The notes beneath the pieces are model-generated. The model made no database searches, had not been told where the DNA came from, and saw nothing but the letters and a program-made list of their open reading frames with translations. Both the position numbers and the translations under genes were made by a program. This document shows, one piece after another, positions 54,268 through 63,545 of a stretch of DNA of 64,000 nucleotides. The stretch is from positions 6,858,411 to 6,922,410 of the forward strand of contig NC_087064.1 of assembly GCF_963678635.1 (NCBI RefSeq), given 5' to 3'. Within the stretch, counting starts at the first letter, position 1, and the number at the start of each line of letters is the position of its first letter. The DNA is from Symsagittifera roscoffensis. Its lineage: Eukaryota; Xenacoelomorpha; Acoela; Convolutidae.

Positions 54268-56565
54268 ATGACGGTTGGCAGGTTCGTCACGGCAGCCAAC
54301 GAAGTCACGATTGGAGGATTCTGGAGGGAGCACGCAAGGGGTGAGCTGAGGACGAGGAGGGATCACGAAATTCTTGAGTTCTTGAGTCCTTGTTGGGGAA
54401 AGGAGTTCCTGGCCGGAGTGTATAGCGCGAACGATACCATCTTTAAAGCCTTCATACAGGAAGTGTTGAATATGCCCATCAGTCTGTTGCTGGCACTGTA
54501 CTTAGTTTACCCAAGGTACCTGTTTAATATGGGCCCAGCATACATGTTCAGTCGGGGCGTAGACACCCTCCGGATACACGGGTACTTGACATTGGTGCTT
54601 CTAACCCACGGGGAACTGGAGTCATTTCACCGACTGATGAAATACGGAGAGCCTCTGTCGATGGGGAGAGCACACTCGAGCATCGACACCTACTCGTATA
54701 AGTGTGCTGCCGGGCTAAAGACGCTGCTGGTACAGTGCCTACTGATGCAGAACCGGCACCTAACTGGAGAAGAAAAGAGCCCGAAGACAAGAGAAGAGTG
54801 GAGGAAAGTGAATGGGGGCATGCCTCTATTGACGGATCTATGCCTGGCCATGAGATCGGACCCCATGGGGATGATCCGGGGGCTAAAGGAAGTCGTAACC
54901 TGCATCTATGGACCGGCAGTCACGTTCGCGTTTCCAGATCCTCTGGTGGAAGCTTATCGACACTCAGTGACCCACGTGAGCCTCATAAGCATACTAGATG
55001 TAACGACACTTAATTGGTGTCAACAGGAGGTGCTAAGGGCGCAAATGAGCAACACGGTGCTCTTCGGAAAGGTGAAGGATCCGGAGTTGGTGGCATACAG
55101 TTTTCGAGGACAACTGCAGTGCAAGATGGGAGGCAAGCGCGAAGGCCCCATCGAAACTTATCCCAAGTTCTGGAACCTAAATCCCCTGACAGCAAATGGG
55201 CAAGAGATCTTGAGAATTCCCGCATGGAAGAAGAGCTTCGAGCTGGTGAAGAGGGAGTTAGAAGCGATATTGGAGAAGGAAGTCCTGCCAGAAAGCATTC
55301 CCGAATTCCCGACAGTGAGGAGAATGACCCTGGGGATGAACAGCTCCCTGGTGGTCCCATCCCTTTTCGCAAGAGCAGCAACCGAAGAACAGCAGAAGGA
55401 GTTCATCGACGGCTGGGATCCTCTCTTCATCGGCTACACTGCAGCGATCTATTTTCACACCATTGATGCGAAGATAAATTCATGGACAACTCAAGCCAAG
55501 AAAATGAGAGGGTCGATGACCCCGAAATTCGAGGTGCGAAATGCCTTGAGAATACTTGAGCGGGCAGGTCTAGAGAACCAGTTGCCAGTGTGGGACGATG
55601 GCAGGATGATAGTGAATGAAGGGCATATCGCACTGAAAGCAGACGAGGTGCTGTTTGCCACGAGGAGATACCGGGCACCTTACGGGCTAGAGCAGGTGGA
55701 AAGGAGTCAGGAAGGAAAAAAGCTGGATGCAGCAGGCCCATTGCAGGTGGCCCTGACAGAGTACAAGGAAACGGGTCCATCTACGTCAGCACCCCTATCA
55801 GTGGATACCCCTGGGGATAAAAGGAGTGGTCCCGTAGAGGATCGATTCAGAAGGATTCTTGAGAGAAGAGAAGTAGAATCGGGGGAGGAGAGCATGGATG
55901 AGACTCTCAGCGAGGCAGGAGAGGATATGGAGGTGGGAAATACCCCGGAACCGAAGCCATCAGAGGAAGAGTTCACCACGCAAGAGCTGTTGAAAGATCT
56001 GAGTGGAGAAAATTGGGCAGACACCCCCACGCCACCTTTGACCTCATCTCCACGCAAGAACCTAGAGTTGCCACTGACGAGTGAGAATCCCAACATGGGA
56101 ATGATCTTCTTGAGTGCGGACAGAAGGGAGAAAAACACCTTCGAGGGAAACAGGGATGCCTTCCTAGGTACCCTGGACGCGGATGCTTGGCGAAAATTCT
56201 TGAGCGATTTTAATCGAGAAGTGGGCGACGACACCACATTGGACGATTTCAAGGAGGAGCTGTGGGACACGATGGTGAAGTTCGGAGAACCTATCCTGGT
56301 GGGGACAGGTCTGGAGGAGAAAGCTAGAGAAGAGCTGCTGAGCAAGATGGTCGAGTTGAGGAAGGCACCACGAAAGACCAGAGATGACAAATGTAAAGAC
56401 AGCTCTACTCCGAAACAAAAAACTGACGATGAAATAATTGAACATGTAAGGGGGGATAAGGTCGGAACTAGTAATATAATTAAAAGTACTAATATCCTTA
56501 AGGCTCGAGCAGGGGGGAGGCAAGAGTTGGAAGGGTTGGGGGAGACAAGGAAGTCGAATCAGTAA
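54268..56565 (+). CDS. Large accessory protein, unknown family
   Basis: 765 residues from the ATG that directly follows the preceding TAA. Residues 1-500 look globular and mostly helical, with several aromatic and hydrophobic stretches (PISLLLALYLVYPRYLFNMG, YLTLVLLTHGELESFHRLM, PLFIGYTAAIYFHTIDAK) that are not clear membrane spans. Residues 520-765 are acidic, Ser/Thr/Pro-rich and probably disordered. I recognise no catalytic motif. Length, packing and intactness suggest a structural or nucleic-acid-related role, but nothing shows it. The stop overlaps the next start (TAATG, 56563-56567). Confidence 0.75.
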   Translation: MTVGRFVTAANEVTIGGFWREHARGELRTRRDHEILEFLSPCWGKEFLAGVYSANDTIFKAFIQEVLNMPISLLLALYLVYPRYLFNMGPAYMFSRGVDTLRIHGYLTLVLLTHGELESFHRLMKYGEPLSMGRAHSSIDTYSYKCAAGLKTLLVQCLLMQNRHLTGEEKSPKTREEWRKVNGGMPLLTDLCLAMRSDPMGMIRGLKEVVTCIYGPAVTFAFPDPLVEAYRHSVTHVSLISILDVTTLNWCQQEVLRAQMSNTVLFGKVKDPELVAYSFRGQLQCKMGGKREGPIETYPKFWNLNPLTANGQEILRIPAWKKSFELVKRELEAILEKEVLPESIPEFPTVRRMTLGMNSSLVVPSLFARAATEEQQKEFIDGWDPLFIGYTAAIYFHTIDAKINSWTTQAKKMRGSMTPKFEVRNALRILERAGLENQLPVWDDGRMIVNEGHIALKADEVLFATRRYRAPYGLEQVERSQEGKKLDAAGPLQVALTEYKETGPSTSAPLSVDTPGDKRSGPVEDRFRRILERREVESGEESMDETLSEAGEDMEVGNTPEPKPSEEEFTTQELLKDLSGENWADTPTPPLTSSPRKNLELPLTSENPNMGMIFLSADRREKNTFEGNRDAFLGTLDADAWRKFLSDFNREVGDDTTLDDFKEELWDTMVKFGEPILVGTGLEEKAREELLSKMVELRKAPRKTRDDKCKDSSTPKQKTDDEIIEHVRGDKVGTSNIIKSTNILKARAGGRQELEGLGETRKSNQ

Positions 56566-58961
56566 TGGTAACGACAACGCTCCCGAGTAAAGACGTGAGG
56601 TCTCGCAAGAGGAAGAGAGACGTGGAGGGATTGGGAAGTCCTTCGGCGGATGCGGTCTCGGAGAAGAACTTGAGAGAGACGGCCCCCATGGTTCTGGCAC
56701 GATGGAAGACAGCAGCCTACAAGAGTAGCTACGAGCCGAGGAAACTGCTCGACGTAGAAAGAGAGATGGAGATCTCCACCAGCTCGGCAACGGAAGAAGA
56801 CTTCAAACCTCAGTGGATAAAAATGAAGCGAGGTTCAACGAGCGGGCAGACCTGGGAAGTGGACGTCGGTAATGAATGGGTCTCAAATGAACACCAGGCT
56901 ACCGGGAAGCAAGTGACTAGCCATCCCCTTGAGAAAAATAAAACGAGGAACACCGCCCGACCGTGGTGGGTGGCCCTGGAAACATTGCAGGAATTGGAAG
57001 ACTGCCTGAAGAAGCTTGACAGTGGAGTGTCACGCAAACGACGCAACTGGGCTACCCAGCAGAAGGCTGGTATCAAAAAATTAGAATTGGGGAGCCAGCT
57101 GAAGAGAACTTGGCAGAGCTTGTTAAAGGATCATTTTGAAGAAGCGATGAGAACATCATCATCGGCATCGCCATTGATGGCGAATCCCTTTATTAGGACC
57201 GCAGGACAACTGATGTTTGCGTGGAGCCTGTTGGCAAAAGAGCTAGAGACACTAACTTCGTACGACAAGTTGAAGTTGGGAGGCAAGAACCTAGAGGTAT
57301 ATCGAATGCTGATGCAGCATGTTGCTAGGGACAACTCAGGCTTGAGCCTGGCAAGGAGGAAGGATGCTACCTGCTTCTTGAGATGGACGATGTCGATGAT
57401 GACTGACAGTACCATCCTAGCATGTCACCAGAGGGCAATTGGAGGCAAGACGCTGGAGAGGAGAGTCTCCACAGTAATCTTGAATGTGTACCAGAGTACT
57501 GGGATAGAAAAGGAAGATGGTTCTAGGCAATCTCTGGAGAGCCACAGGAAGTTAGATGAGATACGGAGATTCTACAACAAGAAGTTCGAGGAGAAACACG
57601 ACGTTCACCGAAACCTGGCTCCTCCAGGAGAGTACTCGAAACCCAACAAGAAGGGAGAGTATCAGTATGTGTCTGGAGTGATGGGGATGGCATACAACCC
57701 TTTCCTGGACTTAGAAGCTGGAGGTGCCCATAGAAACTATGAGGTGGCGGAGCTGCTGAAGTTCTGGACAGAAAGGATAATGGAGATAGACCCCGTGGAA
57801 AGAGAGAGACCCAGTCTGGGTTTGATTCTCGAGAGAATACTGGAAGTGATAAGTGTGCCACGCTCAAGTAAAAGAGTAGAACTAAGAATGGGTAACGGGA
57901 ACGGCACGTTGACCACGAATCTAGGAGTGGTGTGGAAGTTGCTCAGGCCCTCTTGGTGTCCACATCCCCATGCGAGCCTGATCGAGGAAGTTACTGAGCG
58001 AGTGAGATTGGCGCCGACAGAGGATGAAGATTTAGCGACCTTGAGTATAGTACATAGACTGATCCTGCCTCAGATGAAGGAGTCAAGTGAGATGACGAGT
58101 GGAACAGGGTCGGTAAAGAAGATGGAGCCGGGCAGTTATCTTGACTCGACGTGTGGGAATGGCGAGCACACCTGTGATGGACGATCGTGCGTCAGGATAC
58201 AGTCTTTCAAGAAAGAAGACCTAGTCACCTGGTTTGAAGATATCACCGAAAGGGAGAAAAGTGAGATACAGATGGTGGCTGAGTGTTACGCGAGTACCAC
58301 TGTGAACCTAGCAACAGCCCTGGGATTCTTCTCGAGAATGTGTAGTCTCCAGTCACTGGAGAGGCTAGAGTCAGAACACCACTTGGTGACGGCGTTGAGC
58401 GTGGAGTCATGGCCCGGAGTGTTGCAAGTGACCCAGAAACACATCAAGAGTTGGAAGGTTGGACTCGAAGCGAAGATGGGATTTCCAATGAGCGAAGCCT
58501 ATGGACTGCCTCTAAATGCGAAGTCCCTAGTGGGGTCAGTGATGGCCAACCTATGTGGCAGCCACTATCCATTGCACATCGCGATGTTAGAAGTGTTCAG
58601 CCAGAGGGTATTGATAGACAAAGCCTTCTCAGTGCCCAAATGTGTAAGACTAGCTCGGATGTCACATCATTCACACAAGCTGTTGAGGAAGATCCGAGGA
58701 ACGGTGCCTAAAGAACAAAGGGACGACTTGAGTGAAATCTGGGGTGAAGGACTTCTAGGCTTGGAGAGCGAAAATACAAGTGACCTCGAGAGACAAAACG
58801 TGATTGGGAAACCCATGGTAAGTGCTCCAAACTTGGAAGAAGTCGACGTGATACTCGAGAAGATGATGGAACTTGAGCCTCTCCTAGAAGCCTCGGGAGA
58901 ACGCAATCTTAGGAGCATCGACCTCACAAACGGGGATTGTCCGTGCCACTGTCTGGCGTAG
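56565..58961 (+). CDS. Largest unknown accessory protein, main part
   Basis: 798 residues to TAG 58959-58961; with the in-frame continuation the original protein had about 1050. It begins with a basic KDVRSRKRKRDVEG nuclear-localisation-like cluster. The body is helical with many Leu and Trp, without recognisable enzyme motifs. A Cys/His cluster at residues 530-542 (C, H535, C537, C542 in CGNGEHTCDGRSC) could bind a metal, as could CPCHC just before the stop. The start overlaps the previous stop by one base. Family unknown. Confidence 0.75.
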   Translation: MVTTTLPSKDVRSRKRKRDVEGLGSPSADAVSEKNLRETAPMVLARWKTAAYKSSYEPRKLLDVEREMEISTSSATEEDFKPQWIKMKRGSTSGQTWEVDVGNEWVSNEHQATGKQVTSHPLEKNKTRNTARPWWVALETLQELEDCLKKLDSGVSRKRRNWATQQKAGIKKLELGSQLKRTWQSLLKDHFEEAMRTSSSASPLMANPFIRTAGQLMFAWSLLAKELETLTSYDKLKLGGKNLEVYRMLMQHVARDNSGLSLARRKDATCFLRWTMSMMTDSTILACHQRAIGGKTLERRVSTVILNVYQSTGIEKEDGSRQSLESHRKLDEIRRFYNKKFEEKHDVHRNLAPPGEYSKPNKKGEYQYVSGVMGMAYNPFLDLEAGGAHRNYEVAELLKFWTERIMEIDPVERERPSLGLILERILEVISVPRSSKRVELRMGNGNGTLTTNLGVVWKLLRPSWCPHPHASLIEEVTERVRLAPTEDEDLATLSIVHRLILPQMKESSEMTSGTGSVKKMEPGSYLDSTCGNGEHTCDGRSCVRIQSFKKEDLVTWFEDITEREKSEIQMVAECYASTTVNLATALGFFSRMCSLQSLERLESEHHLVTALSVESWPGVLQVTQKHIKSWKVGLEAKMGFPMSEAYGLPLNAKSLVGSVMANLCGSHYPLHIAMLEVFSQRVLIDKAFSVPKCVRLARMSHHSHKLLRKIRGTVPKEQRDDLSEIWGEGLLGLESENTSDLERQNVIGKPMVSAPNLEEVDVILEKMMELEPLLEASGERNLRSIDLTNGDCPCHCLA

Positions 58962-59723
58962 ACAGTGTGGTACCCAGACCAAGCCAATCTCTACCTGATC
59001 TGGGATGTAGAAGAAATCAGGTCGTTGGGACTACCCGAGCATCAACAAAAAGTGACCATCTTGGTGGTGAGCACAATGCTGGCTCTACGATGGATGGAAG
59101 AAAACATAGCAAAGTATCGAGAATCGAAGACGCCTACAGCAGAGTCGATTCACGCGATAGATTACAGCAGGAGACTTGAGTTGTTCGAGACAGCATGCAA
59201 GGTGTTCGCCATACCAATGGAAGTCAGACACGTGTGGAGCCGCTTGAGATTCTTTCCTTGATTTCGCGCGACGTTAACATCCTGGTTATATGTAGCGACG
59301 AAGGATCACATGAGGAAACATCAAAAGGAATATCGACAATTCCAGGCCGAGATAGGACCAGATGCCTTGAAGAGACCTCGGCTGACCCATCGAAATGCGA
59401 TCACGACGGGGTGGAAAAGAGTGGGTAGAGTATCCAGAGACAACACTAGAGCGAGGGAATCAATACTAGAGGAGGACCTGGCGAATAATGTAAGCCTGAG
59501 TCTTCACAATTCCTTCTGTTTGAACCGGGAGTCGAAGGTGAAGAGCTTACCGAATCAAGCGAAGAGATTGCAAGAGCAGAGGGAGTGGATGCGATCCTAT
59601 GAACAGCTGAAGGCTTGGGAAGAGATCGTGATCAGCTCCGATGACGAAGAAGCACTATTGGAACAGATCACAGTGTCAAAAGTATCTGGATCGGGTACCT
59701 CGAGGGCAAAGAACAGAAGGTGA
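58962..59723 (+). CDS. Continuation of the largest accessory frame after in-frame TAG and TGA
   Basis: Same frame as 56565-58961. The part to TGA 59259-59261 reads DQANLYLIWDVEEIRSLGLP and TVILVVSTMLALRW-like helical protein. After the TGA the frame stays open to TGA 59721-59723, with a basic helix (RKHQKEYRQFQAEIG) and an acidic end (VISSDDEEALLEQ). Both interrupting stops sit inside protein-like sequence, so they look like late mutations, though readthrough cannot be excluded. Confidence 0.6.
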
Positions 59724-59756
59724 GCCAGTGGCTCAAAAGGAAAATTCTAGAGTCTT

Positions 59757-61056
59757 GAGTCTTGAGAGGGAGGTTCTCGAGGGTGAACTCGGATGAAATC
59801 TGGGTTCACGAAAAAGAAATTTTAACGAATAAGATATTGTTATTAATATTCTAGATCTATTATATAAATCAAAATGCTGCATGACAATTTCCTGATTGAA
59901 TAGGACAAAAGAAATTTTAAATCACCAGCTTAGAAGGCGGGAATTCACAAGGTGCAGGTGTGTGCAGATTTTGATTGCTGTTTAGCGATAGTGTGAAAAA
60001 TTTATATTGTCGTGAATTTTGGAGGGTAGATAAACTTGAGTCTGCTGCAAACTTCTGTAAATGACCACTGGCACTGTATCTTGAGTGACACTCGGGCTTC
60101 TGGGGATTCACTGACAAACGACAGCACGCGATGAGGACGTCGATCTTGAGTCCGGGGAGTATGTGCCAGTCGGTCATGTCTGGAAGTTTGACCTTGAGAG
60201 ACGCGAAAATACGTAATTTTGGAGTGGAATTTTAATTTTCAAATTTTCGAATGGAGCCTGTCATGCTCAGTTTTCTCGTACCAACTGAAAAACAGAAAGT
60301 GAAAAATCAGAACTTCCGAATTTACAATTGCGGGAAATTACTCAATAAAAACAGCGGGAAATTGCTATTCGCAATTTCTAGATATAAAATAGGACACGAG
60401 TAGAGCTGTCTTATCCCGGAATAGGAAGAGAGATAACAAAACGAAGAGAGAACAACGATTCGGAACAAACAAGAGTGAGCCTTCAATGGAAAGGTGGACA
60501 GCTTGAGTGTCCCAATGGTTCATACAAAAACTCAAATTCTAGAGCCAGAACTTACTTCTGTTACCAAAACTGACCAGTATCAAACTTATTTAGTTATATT
60601 ACCTAATTCTTGAGTTGCTCACCAATTTAATTACTCCCTGTACTCGAGTACATCAACATGTGAGTCCCCAATTTAAATTTCTCGAGTGTGTTTTATGATT
60701 GTTATGTTGAGATAAGGCGAGTTTTAGGTTGATCCATCTGAAATGGATCAAAGTTCCACTGACCAATAAAAAGTAACTTAACGGATTGTTCCGACCCTGT
60801 TTTTAACGGCGTTCGCGTATTTTGGGTATTTTGAGACCTAAGTATGGGGACGTTCTTATTTTCTAGAGTGGGGGATATTTTGTTAGTAGCCTTCAAGCTG
60901 TAGCGAGTTCTAGTCTCATGTCGCAAGCGAACCGAACTGGCTCCGACCGTTCTTGAGGTAGAAAAACACAAGAGATAGTGTCCCTGACCCTTGAGCCAGT
61001 GGTTATAGGGCCGATTTTTCTGGAGCCTCATATGTGACTGCAGTAGGCGACTGTTA
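59757..61056 (+). mobile_element. 3' LTR of the giant element, truncated
   Basis: Near-identical to 39501-40800 and broken after gactgcagtaggcgactgttaca. The polyA hairpin (60729-60751) and AATAAA (60765-60770) are present. Just upstream, ctagagtcttgagtcttgag carries the purine-rich gagagggagg that might serve as polypurine tract, but the same bases are in the 5' LTR. Confidence 0.9.
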
Positions 61057-61128
61057 CAATCTCCCTGCGCTTTTGTGACAAGATAGGCTGTTTGTAACCT
61101 CCGCACAGGTTCAAAAACTTTTGAAAAA
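61057..61128 (-). repeat. Fragment of the 38-kb repeat module at the LTR breakpoint
   Basis: The reverse complement matches 38612-38672 (tttgaacctgggcggaggtt, then aacagcctatcttgtcacaa, then gtgcagggaga). It joins the broken 3' LTR to the start of the next LTR copy. Confidence 0.8.
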
Positions 61129-63545
61129 CAATGTGCCAGTCCGTCATATTCGGAAGTTTGACCTTGAGAGAAGCAAAAAACACTTGATTTTGGAGTGAAA
61201 TTTAGTTTTTCAAAATTTCGAATGGAACCTGTCATGCACGATTTTCTCGCGATAACTGAAAATCAGAAAAGAGAAGTCAGAACGATCGAGTGACAATCGC
61301 GGGAAAGTTGCTAGAAAAATCAGTGGGAAATTGCTATTCGCAATTTCAGTAGCAATAATAATCGAGAGTAGAGCTGTCCCATCTGAAACAGAGACGAGCG
61401 CATTCCCACGAACTGGATTGTTGTGACTGGAGTACTATTATTAACTGGACCAGAGTGAACCTTCGGTTGAAAGGTGGACAGCTGGAGTGTCCCAATGGTT
61501 CACGAGAACTCACAGTCTAGAGTACAAACTTGTTCTTGTTATTAAAACTGACTAACATTAAACTCATTTTAGTTACTTTATTGATTCTTGAGTTGCTTAC
61601 CGACTTATTTACTTCCTGGTTCTTGAGCGTGCTACAATGTGAGTACTAATTTAAATTTCTAGAGTGTGTTTTATAATTGTTATGTTGAGGTAAGGCGAGT
61701 TTTAGGTTGATCCATCTGAAATGGATCAAAGTTCCACTGTCTAATAAAAAGTAACTTAACGGATTGTTCCGACCCGGTTTTTAATGGCGTTCAAGTATTT
61801 TGGGTATCTAGAGACCTAAGTATGGGGACGTTTCTAATTCTAGAGTGGGGGGATACTTTAGTAGTAGCCTTTAAGCTGTAACGGGTCGTAGTCTCATGTC
61901 ACAAGCGAACCGAATTGGCTCCGACTGATTTGAGGTACAAAAACACAAGAGATAGTGTCCCTGACTCTTGAGCCAATGGTTATAGGGCCTATTTTTCTTA
62001 AGCCTCATGTGTGACTGCAGTAGACGAATGTTACATAGTGTTTTTATGGCGCTCCTGGGTGTTTAGGCATCAAGACTACGGAGTCGAACCCACTTGAGAC
62101 AGCTTCGGGCTGAATGCCCATTCTAGAGTACCGGCGGTACGGTTCGACAGGAACGTGCAAACCTTCCGGTTGTACCGTGATAGCTTTTTAAGAAAACTCA
62201 AGAAAACTTCCTGGTACGCTCTCCGAACGAGGCTTAGCTAACCGAGTAAAGGGGGGCAACTAGGGGGACAAAAACACGAGCAAAAAGACAAAAAGCGAAA
62301 CAAAAACCATAAAACGAAAAAAGACAGTGACTTTGACACCAGATTAGTTGGATCAAACCTTTATATTAATTAAATAGTATACCCATACTGTTTTACAAGT
62401 TCGATCGTTTCGATCAACCTAGTAATTTAACCCAGTAACCTCAATAAAGAGCCCGAGTGTGGGGCGTTGTCAAGGGTTTTTAGATAGCTTGGAACTTAGC
62501 TGGACAACAAGGAGACTTGACTGGAAGAGGTGACCAGCCGAGTGGGAAAGTGGTTCAGGAGCACTTGAGCTGAACCAATAGGAGACTTGACTGGAAGAGG
62601 TGACCAGCCGAGTGGGAAAGTGGTTCAGGAGCACTTGAGCTGAACCAATAGGAGACTGGACTGGAACAGGTGACCAGTCGAGTGGGAAAGCAGCCAAGAA
62701 GGATTTGGCAATTCTCGAGTTCTCAAGTTGGGCAGAACGGGTATCGTTAAAATCCACATTACATTATAGGAGATAAGTGTAAAATAGGATAAGCGACATC
62801 CCCCGGTTTTGAGGAACGTTTTTACTTGAGCAGGCCTGGAGACAGGTCTACGGTTTTCTCTTGAGAGGTTTAGCACCCGGCGCTTAAGGTAATTTTAGGC
62901 TTAAGAAGGGGGGCTAAAAAGGGGGAGGTTAGAAGGGGGGCTGGTTAAGTTAGAGGTTGGCGGTTGTAAATTGTAAAGAGGGGGAAATTAATTTAACTAA
63001 CTAGTCGACATCGTTGACTTAGTTACATTAGACATTAACACGCGTTGGTAATATTAGGTGGATATCGAAATTTGAACTCGAGTTAAGGAAGGTACCCTGG
63101 TCGGATTGGTAGGGGGGAAGGGACATAGACAGTTTTTGTAATACCCCATAAGATCGCTAGCAGGGGGAAGGAAACGCGTGGCAATTAGGTACCAGACATT
63201 TTTTTCGATAGAAGGTAGACATTTGTCACCTTTGAATTTTAGGTGGGCTCATTTTTCTGTTTTTATTACTTTTTCTTGCTTAGATTTTTGTTGCATTTTG
63301 GTGAGGATTTGTGTTAAAATTTTGTACGAACAGGTGATCACAAGATACCTGCGCACAGGTTTTGGTCTCAAGTTACTTGGAACATTGAAATAGAGGTAGC
63401 CAAAAAGAGAAATAAGAAGAAGGGGGGTCAGCATTTGGCTTTTAAGAGAGGATCTTGGGAAAATTTTACTAGAGCTTGAGTGGTGGTACAAGGTACAGTG
63501 AATCAAGAAGTCCCCATAACGAAGAGGAAAGAAGTCCCACCACCC
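61129..63545 (+). mobile_element. LTR-like region of a third element copy
   Basis: Starts tgtgccagtccgtcatattcgg and follows 39904-42300 in order with clearly more differences than the LTR pair at 39501/59757. Includes hairpin 61707-61729, AATAAA 61743-61748, repeated gaccagccgagtgggaaag units at 62531-62680 and G-rich blocks. It belongs to a separate, neighbouring element. Confidence 0.85.

Larger units (their letters stand above)
39501..61056 (+). mobile_element. Giant Ty3/Gypsy-type LTR retrotransposon with accessory gene cluster
   Basis: The sequence from 39501 recurs almost unchanged from 59757 (about 1.3 kb compared, roughly 1-1.5% differences by eye), so these are the element's LTRs and the LTR-to-LTR period is 20,256 bp. 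Order: LTR/leader, 14-bp array, gag, pol, then about 10 kb of accessory frames on the same strand, a short 3' segment and the 3' LTR. Its insertion site is a fragment of the YLDD element. The 3' LTR is cut at 61056. Pol is defective, so this copy is non-autonomous, while most accessory frames remain long and open. Confidence 0.85.

Noticed and set aside
51844-58987. Many antisense frames of 80-227 codons opposite the accessory genes
   Set aside because: Shadows of purine-rich sense genes: Ser/Leu/Pro-rich composition and no domains.
49391-59723. Envelope gene of an endogenous retrovirus
   Set aside because: No signal peptide, furin-type site, fusion peptide or C-terminal membrane anchor is visible in any accessory frame.
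63176-63200. tRNA primer binding site at tggcaattaggtaccagac
   Set aside because: The complement ends in CCA but does not resemble the 3' end of a tRNA T arm and acceptor stem; the place relative to an LTR end is unknown.
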